Shown: positions 9,455 to 19,110 of the stretch, piece after piece | Numbering within the stretch: the stretch's first letter is position 1 | How the letters are laid out: each line of letters opens with the position of its first letter | Source: Desulfobacula sp. | GTDB lineage: Bacteria > Desulfobacterota > Desulfobacteria > Desulfobacterales > Desulfobacteraceae | DNA length: 64,000 nucleotides | Assembly: GCA_028280105.1 (NCBI GenBank) | Contig: JANQML010000020.1 | Coordinates: 1-64,000, forward strand | Direction of reading: 5' to 3' | Notes under the pieces: model-generated | Seen by the model: only the letters and a program-made list of their open reading frames with translations | Database searches by the model: none | What the model was told of the DNA's origin: nothing | Translations under genes and position numbers: made by a program

Positions 9455-10918
9455 TTATCGTTTTTCTTCACAAACCAGACCGTTCAATTTTTGTAACGCA
9501 TTTTTGAGTGTATTGCGCCGGATCTCTCGGAGTTCTTCAACACTGACCTTTATCATATCTGCTGTTCTTTTCATTTTTTCATAATCTGTAAAATTAATCC
9601 GATCCCATTCATATGCACGAAGTATGGTCAGGTCATTATGAGAAAACTCATCCGTTTCGATCAATCCACTGCTCCAACTGGAACGGGTATTGAAATGATC
9701 ATACCCGCTTATAAAAGCATTTTCCTTTTCACACAAATCCCAGAGCCTTGTTTTTTTCAGGGGAATGGCTGCAAAAAATCGAACATAGTCTGCATCAATT
9801 TTTTCTGCAAATTTTAAAGTCTGCCTTATTTCATCCCAAGTTTCCGTCGGAAACCCCAGTATAAAATTAGCAGCGATATAGATACCCAGCCTCTTAGATT
9901 CTTTTACAATGGAAATCGTATGATCAAAATCAACCGGTTTACCTTTAATAATCTGTTTAAGAACCCTTTCGGTCCCGGTCTCCACGGCAATTCCTACATA
10001 ATGACAGCCACTTTTTTTCATTAATTTGAGAAGCTCCTTATCCAACTTGAATACAGCCGCATCCTCTGCTATCCACGGCATGTCGAGACCTCTTTCAATC
10101 ATGCCGTTCAGTATATTAACCACCCGTTTCCGATCCAAGAAGAAATTATCGTCTGCAAATACCAACGATTTGATTCCATAGTTCTCTTTTAACCATTGGA
10201 TTTCTTTTAACACGTTATCTGCCGATTTGGGCCGGAATCTTCTTCCTGAGATATGTTCGATTTGACAAAAAGCGCACCCATACGGACATCCCCTGGAAGT
10301 CAGAAGACGGACATAGGGATACAATGGGGGCGCCCCGATTGTTCCCCGCCTGGGTACGATATTACAATACGCTTCAAAGGGTATCAGGTGATATGCCGGC
10401 ATTGGCAGAGAGTCCATATCATCTACGGCATCGGCCATACCTAAATCAATGATACGCCCGTCCTTGCGAAAACAGACTCCCTTTTCCGGAAGCGGATTTT
10501 CACCTTCGATATATCCCAATAATTTACTTAATACACTTTCACCCTCACCGATAATCACGTAATCAATATTATCATCTTTAATTGCCTGATGCGGGTTGAG
10601 GGTTGCGTAAACACCGCCGAAAAGTATTTTAATATTATTGTCAATCCGGTTCACGACTGCAGCCGTTTTATGCCCGGAATCCGCAAATTGATCCATTATT
10701 ACGGTAATACCGACGACATCGGGTGATGAGGCTTTGACCGCTTGCTCCAATTCATCTTCTGAAAGATCCTGAAAATATGCATCAATGATCTCAACCTCGT
10801 ACCGGGATTCAATGGTGGCTGCAAGACAGCACAAACCATAGGGAGGATAGACCCAGTAGGTGTGTTCATCTCCTTGGCTCCAACGATAATTTGGAACTAC
10901 CAATGATATTTTTAACAT
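9455..10918 (-). CDS. B12-binding-domain radical SAM protein
   Basis: N-terminal B12-binding-like fold; LTSRGCPYGCAFCQ (CxxxCxxC); GFPTETWDEIRQTLKFA. Confidence 0.9.
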   Translation of the reverse strand: MLKISLVVPNYRWSQGDEHTYWVYPPYGLCCLAATIESRYEVEIIDAYFQDLSEDELEQAVKASSPDVVGITVIMDQFADSGHKTAAVVNRIDNNIKILFGGVYATLNPHQAIKDDNIDYVIIGEGESVLSKLLGYIEGENPLPEKGVCFRKDGRIIDLGMADAVDDMDSLPMPAYHLIPFEAYCNIVPRRGTIGAPPLYPYVRLLTSRGCPYGCAFCQIEHISGRRFRPKSADNVLKEIQWLKENYGIKSLVFADDNFFLDRKRVVNILNGMIERGLDMPWIAEDAAVFKLDKELLKLMKKSGCHYVGIAVETGTERVLKQIIKGKPVDFDHTISIVKESKRLGIYIAANFILGFPTETWDEIRQTLKFAEKIDADYVRFFAAIPLKKTRLWDLCEKENAFISGYDHFNTRSSWSSGLIETDEFSHNDLTILRAYEWDRINFTDYEKMKRTADMIKVSVEELREIRRNTLKNALQKLNGLVCEEKR

Positions 10919-11034
10919 ATTTTTCTCTTTTACTTGTTATGGTTAATCAGGGCCGATCTTACCCTGTTCCTGACACCATTCACAAGGCACTGTTTCAAAA
11001 CATTCGGATGATCCATCCGAATGATTATGCAGGT

Positions 11035-11967
11035 CTATCGTTTTAGTTTTTGTAAGCATGCAGAAACAATAGCAGGCGCAGTCAAACCGACTTCATTCCT
11101 TTGCCTTGCCTCCATCTGGGCACCGGGTGATGATAAAAATATGTCCGGTGTACCGATCCGACAAAGTCTTGCAGTACCAGGACCGTCTTGCTCACTTTGC
11201 CATTCCAGAACAGCACTGCCCAAGCCTCCCACAAGACTATGTTCCTCAATTGTTGAAACCAAAGAATGGGTTTCAAACATTAGTTTCAAGACCTTTTCAT
11301 CCAGCGGTTTAACAGTATGCATATTGATCAGGCTGACAGAATATCCTTTCACATTAAGCAGTTTTGACGCCTCCACTGCAACGGGGAGAACATTGCCGGT
11401 GCTGATCAAACAAATATCGTGACCATGATCCAGGACAATGGCCTTGCCGATTGTAAAATCAGGATCAGTTTCATGAACCACAGGCTCGTTTTTTTTTCCT
11501 AACCTTAAATAAACCGGACCATTCAAATCCAAGGCAGCTTTGAGTGCCAATCTTACCTCAACGGCATCACCGGGACAGACAACGGTCATTCCGGGAAGGG
11601 ATCTTAGAATGGAGATGTCTTCACAGGATTGATGGGTCGGCCCCAACTCAGAATATGACAATCCGGCCCCAACACCAACGACAATTACGGGAAGGTTGTG
11701 ATAACAGACATCTATTTTGATTTGCTCAAAGCACCTTAACGAGTTAAATGAGGCAATGGAGTAGGTTACCGGCTTTAATCCGCACATGGCCAATCCCGCT
11801 GCCACTGAAGTCATGTTGGCCTCTGCGACTCCGCAATTATAAAACCGATCCGGATGACACTCTTTGAAAGAGTCAAACAATCTGTTTCCCATGTCACCGG
11901 AGAGAAGAACAAGTTCTTTGTTCTCGACGGCAAGATCAGTCATGGCCTTTGCGAATGCATTTCTCAT
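11035..11967 (-). CDS. Transketolase, C-terminal subunit
   Basis: MRNAFAKAMTDLA...LLSGDMGNRLFDSFKECHPDRFYNCGVAEANMTSVAAGLA. Confidence 0.9.
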   Translation of the reverse strand: MRNAFAKAMTDLAVENKELVLLSGDMGNRLFDSFKECHPDRFYNCGVAEANMTSVAAGLAMCGLKPVTYSIASFNSLRCFEQIKIDVCYHNLPVIVVGVGAGLSYSELGPTHQSCEDISILRSLPGMTVVCPGDAVEVRLALKAALDLNGPVYLRLGKKNEPVVHETDPDFTIGKAIVLDHGHDICLISTGNVLPVAVEASKLLNVKGYSVSLINMHTVKPLDEKVLKLMFETHSLVSTIEEHSLVGGLGSAVLEWQSEQDGPGTARLCRIGTPDIFLSSPGAQMEARQRNEVGLTAPAIVSACLQKLKR

Positions 11968-12785
11968 AACACCCCCAACTCTTTTTTAGCAGCCAGAACC
12001 TCATTTGGAGTCGGAATCCGGTAATGCCAGTTATTGTCATCTTCCATAAAAGAAACCCCTTTTCCTTTTACAGTATGAGCGATAATTGCAGTGGGTTTCT
12101 CAGGATCATTCCCAATGGTTGAAAAAACTTGAATTAGTTTACCAATATCGTGCCCATCGACTTCTTTAACCTGCCATCCAAACGCCTTCCATTTGTCCGA
12201 TAACGGCTGTAATCGCATAATATCAAAGCTTCTACCTGTGGCCTGCCATTTATTAAAATCAATAATGGTGCATACTCGATTAAGGGCTTTTGCCGGTGCA
12301 AACATCGCAGCTTCCCACACAGATCCTTCATTGCACTCTCCATCGCTCAGTAATGTGTAAACTGCATACTGCTTTTGTTTTATTCTTCCGGCAAGCGCCA
12401 TTCCCAAACCAATTGATAACCCATGTCCCAAAGATCCGGTTGCAGCCTCTATACCCGGCAAATTTCTGGGACCCGGATGTTCATCAAGTAATGAGTCCTT
12501 TCTACAATATGTCTCCAACAAGTCTTTTGGGATTATATTTTTAAAGGCAAGACTTGCATAAAGAGCGGAGGCGGCATGCCCTTTGCTCAATATAAACCGA
12601 TCTCGGTCGGGATCTGCCATATCATTGGAATTTATTTGCAATATACTCCAGTAAAGAACAACCAGAATATCCACGCATGAGAGAGCAGAACCCAGATGGG
12701 CCGCACTGCCAGCATGACTCATTTCCACCAGCTTGGCCCGGATCTGTCGCGATTTCTCTTCTAACTGAAAAATTTTATTTTTCAT
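11964..12785 (-). CDS. Transketolase, N-terminal (ThDP-binding) subunit
   Basis: RFILSKGHAASALYASL, GSLGHGLSIGLGMALA, LLSDGECNEGSVWEAAMFA. Confidence 0.9.
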   Translation of the reverse strand: MKNKIFQLEEKSRQIRAKLVEMSHAGSAAHLGSALSCVDILVVLYWSILQINSNDMADPDRDRFILSKGHAASALYASLAFKNIIPKDLLETYCRKDSLLDEHPGPRNLPGIEAATGSLGHGLSIGLGMALAGRIKQKQYAVYTLLSDGECNEGSVWEAAMFAPAKALNRVCTIIDFNKWQATGRSFDIMRLQPLSDKWKAFGWQVKEVDGHDIGKLIQVFSTIGNDPEKPTAIIAHTVKGKGVSFMEDDNNWHYRIPTPNEVLAAKKELGVL

Positions 12786-12914
12786 TATGGTATCCTAAAA
12801 AAACTAAATAAATAGAGCGAATTAATTTTAATTTCCCCTATAAACAAATGACTTATAATAAATTAAAGAATACTATTTATTGTCACACGAATCTTTAGAC
12901 TTATAAATTTTTTT

Positions 12915-14336
12915 TTATGTAATCGTCTGATGAATTTTTTTTGCAAGATAATCATATGAAAATCTATTTTTTATTCGATCAAAAACGCCATCCCTGTTTT
13001 CAGGTATTTTTTTCAAAGCCTGCTTCAACTCATCTCTTGTTTTAAAAAAAAGATATTGATTCTTCCATAAAGGGTCTGGTGAGATTGGCCTGGAATCATA
13101 TACAATAGGAATTGCCCCACATGATGCCGCCTCAAACAATCTTTGAGTCTGAATATTGCCGCCCTGGCATGCCAGAGCATATTTGGTTGAACGATAAATA
13201 TCAGCTACGTCTCGTCCATGCTCAACTTCTCCTTTGAAAAAGGGTAGAACGACTTCATTCTGTTCCCAATGTCTCCCGTAGATTTCTACATCGATAGTCG
13301 ATTCTTCACATAACCATTGAACCGTAATATCTCGGATGGCATCGTGTAAAATCAGATTGAGGCCAGTATCATAATCCACCCCGTGTTTTTCGGTAAGGAT
13401 TCTTACTCTGTCATATGTAAAAAAAATCCCATCTTCCAACAGAGCCATCATTTCTTTTTTAAGAGACAACGATCGTGAACCCGACGGATAAATTTTAAAA
13501 TTAGTTGAACCAATGAACACCACTTTTTCTTTACGTTCAATATTCGGATTGGGGCAGAAAATATCTGCGTCAATAGACATCTCCTGCCTGAAGATTGGTG
13601 TGATTTGCTTTCTGATCCAAAAATCATCAAAATTCCTACAATACGAGAATACAATATCTCTATCCCGCACGTATAATGCATCCGGTTTAACTAAGTCCGG
13701 CATGGGGTCCTGCCACCAGACGATGTTCCAAGTCTTTTCATTTAGAAACTCATTGTACATATGATTGATGTTAATAGTAAGATGAGGATTAAATTCATAA
13801 ATCGCTTTCATTCTCATGTCTTTATGTAGAATCTGAAGATCATCCTCTTCGATCATCAATTTTACATCGTATCCAAGTTTTTTCAGTGCCCGTGCAATAC
13901 CTTTTGAAGTATATTGAATAACCGAGGTATGACGAGAAGTCATTAAAAACGCCCGCTTAACCGGATCATCAAAATTCGGAGATTGACGAATGATCATCTT
14001 TTTATACTGTTGCCGTCGTCTCTCTCTTTCTTCATTAACTTGTTCAAACATATGGTTAACATTGTATTGAGTCTCTTTTTGCAGAGTTTCAGAAAAATCA
14101 GTGCCGCTAAAATTGACAAAAGTAGGATGCCGGTAAGGGGTATCGACGAAGTAATCAAAGATCCGGTCCATGGGGACACCAATCAAAGTTTCCGGATTGT
14201 TTACCAAAGGTTCACCATTATAGTAGCAAAGTTGCCTTCCTTTCCCTTTATCTGGCAATTTAACGAAATTTCCCTGTAATGCCACTTGTTTTGCCACTTC
14301 AAAACCAAAAAAATAAGTATCTTTAAAGTTGCTCAT
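12915..14336 (-). CDS. CgeB-like glycosyltransferase family protein
   Basis: C-terminal EVEHGRDVADIYRSTKYALACQGGNIQTQRLFEAASCGAIPIVYDSRP resembles the CgeB/DUF3880 glycosyltransferase C-terminus. Confidence 0.7.
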   Translation of the reverse strand: MSNFKDTYFFGFEVAKQVALQGNFVKLPDKGKGRQLCYYNGEPLVNNPETLIGVPMDRIFDYFVDTPYRHPTFVNFSGTDFSETLQKETQYNVNHMFEQVNEERERRRQQYKKMIIRQSPNFDDPVKRAFLMTSRHTSVIQYTSKGIARALKKLGYDVKLMIEEDDLQILHKDMRMKAIYEFNPHLTININHMYNEFLNEKTWNIVWWQDPMPDLVKPDALYVRDRDIVFSYCRNFDDFWIRKQITPIFRQEMSIDADIFCPNPNIERKEKVVFIGSTNFKIYPSGSRSLSLKKEMMALLEDGIFFTYDRVRILTEKHGVDYDTGLNLILHDAIRDITVQWLCEESTIDVEIYGRHWEQNEVVLPFFKGEVEHGRDVADIYRSTKYALACQGGNIQTQRLFEAASCGAIPIVYDSRPISPDPLWKNQYLFFKTRDELKQALKKIPENRDGVFDRIKNRFSYDYLAKKIHQTIT

Positions 14337-15015
14337 GTTTTATCATTACCTCGAACAATTTGAAATCCAGCTCAGTATCAATATCCAGACAGCGTTCATA
14401 TGGGATCTCATATCCCAGAGTTTCTGGAGAATAAAAAGACCGGTTTTCCCTGAACCATTTCGATTCAGCAATATAAACGGCACCAGTTGGGATTCGGGTT
14501 TCAGGCAGATCCTGTCGTCTTTGATCAAAATATTCCCATCCCATTAACGGGGCTAACCGATTATCTTTCTCAGTTTTAAACATCCAGTAGGGGCTTTTTT
14601 CCGGTGAAGTAACAGTAACAAGAGATTTACCCCGTTGATTAATTATTTGCCGGATACATCCGTCGATGTCTTCTGTTTGGGTAAGCGGGGATGTGGGTTG
14701 TATCAACATGACGTGATCATATCCAGTAACCTGATCCATGGCATGCAGGATCACGTCTCTGATCAGGCTGTCATCCTGGGCAAGGTTATCAGGCCTTACA
14801 AAAGGGGTTTCACACCCGTATCTTTCCGCAATCTCAATTATATGCGAATCATCACTTGAAAGAACCAGCCGATCCAAATGTGCTGATTTCAAGGCAGCTT
14901 GAATGACCCAGGCAATAAGGGGTTTTCCTCCTGCTAACTTTATATTTTTCCGAGGTACCCCTTTGGAACCACCACGTGCAGCAATGACACCTAATATTGT
15001 TTTATCTTTTAACAT
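14323..15015 (-). CDS. Acylneuraminate (nonulosonate) cytidylyltransferase, NeuA/LegF-like
   Basis: LGVIAARGGSKGVPRKNIKLAGGKPLIAWVIQAAL; LVTVTSPEKSPYWMFK. Confidence 0.9.
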   Translation of the reverse strand: MLKDKTILGVIAARGGSKGVPRKNIKLAGGKPLIAWVIQAALKSAHLDRLVLSSDDSHIIEIAERYGCETPFVRPDNLAQDDSLIRDVILHAMDQVTGYDHVMLIQPTSPLTQTEDIDGCIRQIINQRGKSLVTVTSPEKSPYWMFKTEKDNRLAPLMGWEYFDQRRQDLPETRIPTGAVYIAESKWFRENRSFYSPETLGYEIPYERCLDIDTELDFKLFEVMIKHEQL

Positions 15016-15050
15016 CCTTTCTCGCTTTACAGCCTTTGAACTTCAGTTTT

Positions 15051-16115
15051 TCAGTGAACAAAAATCTCACCATAGTCTCCTTCGGCAATTTCGAAATCTC
15101 TTTTATGTCCAATATCCATCCAATATTCCCGGATTTGAAAAATCACAGATTTCATATCCTTTTCCAGCATTGAATCAAAAAGATCTGTCATATCATAATA
15201 TATATCCTCGGGTACTAAATCGAATACCTCTGGCTGAAAGGCATAGATCCCACCGTTGACAAAAAAACGCTGTACCGGTTTTTCATTCAGCCGCACCAGT
15301 TTATTTCCTTCCAGCTCAACCACACCATAAGGGATTTGCATGTTGTATTCGCGAACACACATGGTGGCACAGGCTCCTCCCAGATTATGATTATTGGTAT
15401 GAAATTCCAAAAGATGTTTAAAATTTACTTTTGTTAATAGATCGCCATTCATGACCAAAAATGGGAGTGACGGTTTTTCCGGCAGTAACCGAATACTCCC
15501 CGCCGTCCCCAAACGTTTTGTCTCTCTGATGTATTGAATTTTCACTCCCCATTTGGACCCATCTCCAAAATAGGATTCGATCATTTCAGCCTTATAATTT
15601 ACAGAGATATAAAAATTCTCAAAACCACTGGAGATAAAACCTTCTAAAATAGTTTCCAAAACCGGCGTTCCACCGATCTTCAACAACGGCTTGGGGCAGG
15701 CATCCGTCATGGGGCGCAATCGGGTTCCAAGTCCTCCAGCCATAAGAATCACAGGGTGTTTCATTTTTTTTTCGGACAAAATATCCTGAAGTGTGTGGAG
15801 ATGAACCACGATACCGTCCCGATCCACTACCGGCAGCTGATTTATCGATTGATCCTTCATGATCCGATGCAAGGTTTCCAGGTCATCATCTACAGATGCG
15901 GTCAACGGTGATACGTAATATATCCGCTTTACCGGTTCATCCAAAGAAATCCCTTTTAATATTCCCCTTCGAATATCCCCGTCTGTTACTGTCCCCAATA
16001 GTTTGCCGATTGCATCCACAACCAATGCGATTTGAAGAGCAGTTTTATCGATTACTTTTATGGCTTCCCGTATTTGGGTATCAGGACCAATGGTTGCCTT
16101 TCTCCAGTCTTTCAT
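15051..16115 (-). CDS. ptmE: CBS-domain plus NTP-transferase, PtmE-like (aminosugar-1-P guanylyltransferase type)
   Basis: Tandem CBS region (TDGDIRRGILKG) then PVILMAGGLGTRLRPMTDACPKPLLKIGGTPVLETIL. Confidence 0.8.
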   Translation of the reverse strand: MKDWRKATIGPDTQIREAIKVIDKTALQIALVVDAIGKLLGTVTDGDIRRGILKGISLDEPVKRIYYVSPLTASVDDDLETLHRIMKDQSINQLPVVDRDGIVVHLHTLQDILSEKKMKHPVILMAGGLGTRLRPMTDACPKPLLKIGGTPVLETILEGFISSGFENFYISVNYKAEMIESYFGDGSKWGVKIQYIRETKRLGTAGSIRLLPEKPSLPFLVMNGDLLTKVNFKHLLEFHTNNHNLGGACATMCVREYNMQIPYGVVELEGNKLVRLNEKPVQRFFVNGGIYAFQPEVFDLVPEDIYYDMTDLFDSMLEKDMKSVIFQIREYWMDIGHKRDFEIAEGDYGEIFVH

Positions 16116-16133
16116 AAAATTTTTATTCCTTAT

Positions 16134-17315
16134 TTAGTTGATCAAATCATGAAATTGTTTCCTGATTATATTATCTAATCGAACCGATCCCAAGATTTGT
16201 TTAATTATTTTTACCGTACCTTCTTTTTCATAAGGATTCATTACTGTACCGACATATTTACTGAACTTTGGGGAAATCGCCTTTGATATGGCTCTGACGA
16301 TGTCATCTTGAACCGCATCACAATCAATGATACTTGCCGCCTTGACTCGTCCATCCTGCCGAGTGCCGATATTGACCGTGGGCACCTTGAGTGAAGGAGC
16401 CTCAATGATACCACTGGATGAATTACCTACCACGGCAAGACAATGATTTAAAGCACTCAGGTATTTGATCTGTCCCAGAGAGGTGACGGCAACCGCATTT
16501 TTTCGTAGATCGCAAAACCTATCCACCTGTTCGTTAATCAATCGTCCCTGTTCGTCTGCGTTTGACTTGGTAAAAATTAAATTCATTTTCGGAAACTGAT
16601 CCAAAGCACCAAACAAATTCTTTAATTGACTCAAAGCACATATATGACCCAAAGTTTCCGGATGATAGGTCAACAAAAGTGTTTTTTCATGTATCGATAT
16701 ACCTGTATCCTTCTCAAAAGATTCTCTGGACAACAGATCAAGGTTCTTGATATTTTCCACACCCAACGCTCCCACATAAAACACGGTTTCGGGAGATTCT
16801 CCCATTTGTATTATCCGTTGGCGATAGGACTCTGTGCTGGTAAAATGTAAATGGCTCATTTTTGTGATACTATTTCGGAATTGATTATCCATAGCCCCTT
16901 TTGTTATTTCACCACCATGGATGTGTGCAATGGGAATCTGATGAATCAGGGCTGCAGTTGCTGCTCCGAACGTCTCAAAACGATCTCCCAGAATGACCAA
17001 AAGATCCGGTTTGAGCCTTGCAAAGGCCTCTCCAAAACCAATCAGGCCCAACCCCATTGACTTGCAGACTCCAATAGAAGAATCAGCACTCAAAAGAATC
17101 TCCACTTTTTCATCCACCTTGAACCCGTCGTCCTCGATCTCATTACAGGTAAACCCATATTCAGGTGAAAGATGGGTCCCACTGATTAGAATCTGCAGAT
17201 TAAAAAAAGGATCATCTTCAAGTGCCGACATCAATGGTTTCAAAAGACCGTATTCTGCCCTTGATCCGGTAAAAACAGTTACTTTCAAATCAGATCTGTC
17301 ACGCTGAGAGTTCAT
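16134..17315 (-). CDS. neuC: UDP-N-acetylglucosamine 2-epimerase (hydrolysing), NeuC/LegG-like
   Basis: KVTVFTGSRAEYGLLKPLM; HIHGGEITKGAMDNQFRNSITKMSHLHFTSTESYRQRIIQMGE. Confidence 0.9.
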   Translation of the reverse strand: MNSQRDRSDLKVTVFTGSRAEYGLLKPLMSALEDDPFFNLQILISGTHLSPEYGFTCNEIEDDGFKVDEKVEILLSADSSIGVCKSMGLGLIGFGEAFARLKPDLLVILGDRFETFGAATAALIHQIPIAHIHGGEITKGAMDNQFRNSITKMSHLHFTSTESYRQRIIQMGESPETVFYVGALGVENIKNLDLLSRESFEKDTGISIHEKTLLLTYHPETLGHICALSQLKNLFGALDQFPKMNLIFTKSNADEQGRLINEQVDRFCDLRKNAVAVTSLGQIKYLSALNHCLAVVGNSSSGIIEAPSLKVPTVNIGTRQDGRVKAASIIDCDAVQDDIVRAISKAISPKFSKYVGTVMNPYEKEGTVKIIKQILGSVRLDNIIRKQFHDLIN

Positions 17316-17318
17316 CAG

Positions 17319-17933
17319 CTACCCTTTCATCAAGGTGTTATCCGGTATATCCTTATATACAGAAACCCCTGAAGCCACCACCACATGAGCCCCAACCTTT
17401 ACCCCTTCCCTGATCACAACACGACTGCCGACAAAGGTGTGGTCTCCAATCCGAACTCCCCCGTTGACAACCGAACCGGTCGAAATATGAGAGTGTTTAC
17501 CAATTTTCACATCATGCTCAACAATGGCACCTGTGTTAATAATGCAGTTGTCGCTGATATCGGCTTCTGCGTTAACCATTGCCCTGTGCATAATAATAGT
17601 CCCCACCCCTATTCGTGAATGTACAGACACATACGCCAGAGGTGATATCACACGAGCAAAAATCCCCCCTGCCGCGTCAACTTTATTAAACAATTCATCT
17701 CGTAAACAGCTCGTTTTGATCTGGCCCAAAGTTACCAGAAAGTGTTTAGCGTCATTAAACAAAAAATTTAATTGGGAATCATTACCGATTACAGGGTACC
17801 CTAAAATTTTATTTCCCCTTGGAATTGATTTATCCAGAATTCCAGCAACCCGGTATTTTCCTTCTTGTTCAATCACATCAATACATGACCTGCAATGTCC
17901 ACCGCCACCGATGAGAATAAGATCTTTTTTCAT
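17319..17933 (-). CDS. NeuD/PglD-like sugar O/N-acetyltransferase
   Basis: LILIGGGGHCRSCIDVIE followed by hexapeptide repeats (GVGTIIMHRAMVNAEADISDNCIINTGAIVEHD). Confidence 0.9.
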   Translation of the reverse strand: MKKDLILIGGGGHCRSCIDVIEQEGKYRVAGILDKSIPRGNKILGYPVIGNDSQLNFLFNDAKHFLVTLGQIKTSCLRDELFNKVDAAGGIFARVISPLAYVSVHSRIGVGTIIMHRAMVNAEADISDNCIINTGAIVEHDVKIGKHSHISTGSVVNGGVRIGDHTFVGSRVVIREGVKVGAHVVVASGVSVYKDIPDNTLMKG

Positions 17934-19072
17934 TGTCTCACACTGCTGGGAATATTGACAATCCGTTTTTCAAAATCCCGGGCGGTTTCCAGAGAGTCTG
18001 CTGTACAATTTTTATACATTGGAAGACTTGAAATGAGTCGCCAAACGGGCCGGGCTAATATTCCGGCACAGTTGGCCTCTTCTAAGAAACGATCCCGCAT
18101 TTTTTCGTCTTCCGCCAATACCGCATTCAACCAGTAGTTGGAACGGCAACCCTTGGGCTCTAAAAAAAAATCAAGGACCGAATCCTTAAAAAATGAGGCA
18201 TAAGCGGCAGCTAAAACTCTCTTATTTTCAACAAAATCGGAAAGGTTTTCCATCTGAGCACAGGCCAGGGCTGCATTCAGGTTCGGCATCCGGTAATTAT
18301 ACCCAATCTGGTCATGGATGAATTCATATCCCGCAGAAATCCTCGCCGTAGTCGAAAGATGTTTAACAGTTCTTGCCAGCGTTTTATTATTGGATACAAT
18401 AACCCCTCCGCCCCCGGAAGTTACAATTTTATTTCCATTCAGGCTAAAAGTACCGCAGACTCCGAAACTTCCAGTGTGCTGTTCGAGATAAAAACTGCCA
18501 AGTGATTCTGCACAATCCTCTATGACAGGAAGATTATACTCGGAACAGATTTCAACAATCCGGTCCATTCTGCAGGCATGGCCGAAAATATTTACCGGCA
18601 GGCAGGCACGGATAGGTTTCCGACTTTCTTTATTGATCAGCCGATTATCTTTGAACGTTGTATGGCGGTGAATAAATTGTTCCAGGGCTTCAGGAGATAG
18701 TCCTAAAGTATCTTTTTCAACATCAAGAAATATCGGCTCGGCTCCACAATATGATATGGCATTAACCGTTGCCACAAATGTCAGAGGCTGAGTAATCACG
18801 TAATCCCCATATCCGGTGCCGACTGATACAAGAGCAGTATGGAGCGCGGATGTACCATTTGATACGGCACAGGCATATTTAATACCGGTAAAATCGCTAA
18901 CCATGGTTTCAAATCGGTTTACGTATTCCCCCACAGATGAAACAAAGGTTGAATCTATAGCAGCATTTACATATTCTCTCTCCTTACCCTTAAAACAAGG
19001 TTCATGAAGGGGAACTGTCTTCCTATAAGAATATATATCCTTTATAAACTTTATCTCTTTTTCAAAGCTCAT
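17930..19072 (-). CDS. legC: LegC-family aminotransferase
   Basis: VPLHEPCFKGKEREYVNAAIDSTFVSSVGEYVNRFE; LNGNKIVTSGGGGVIVSNN. Confidence 0.88.
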   Translation of the reverse strand: MSFEKEIKFIKDIYSYRKTVPLHEPCFKGKEREYVNAAIDSTFVSSVGEYVNRFETMVSDFTGIKYACAVSNGTSALHTALVSVGTGYGDYVITQPLTFVATVNAISYCGAEPIFLDVEKDTLGLSPEALEQFIHRHTTFKDNRLINKESRKPIRACLPVNIFGHACRMDRIVEICSEYNLPVIEDCAESLGSFYLEQHTGSFGVCGTFSLNGNKIVTSGGGGVIVSNNKTLARTVKHLSTTARISAGYEFIHDQIGYNYRMPNLNAALACAQMENLSDFVENKRVLAAAYASFFKDSVLDFFLEPKGCRSNYWLNAVLAEDEKMRDRFLEEANCAGILARPVWRLISSLPMYKNCTADSLETARDFEKRIVNIPSSVRQ

Positions 19073-19110
19073 TGCAGCAGTGATCCTTATCCGATTCAGT
19101 TTTTGATCTG

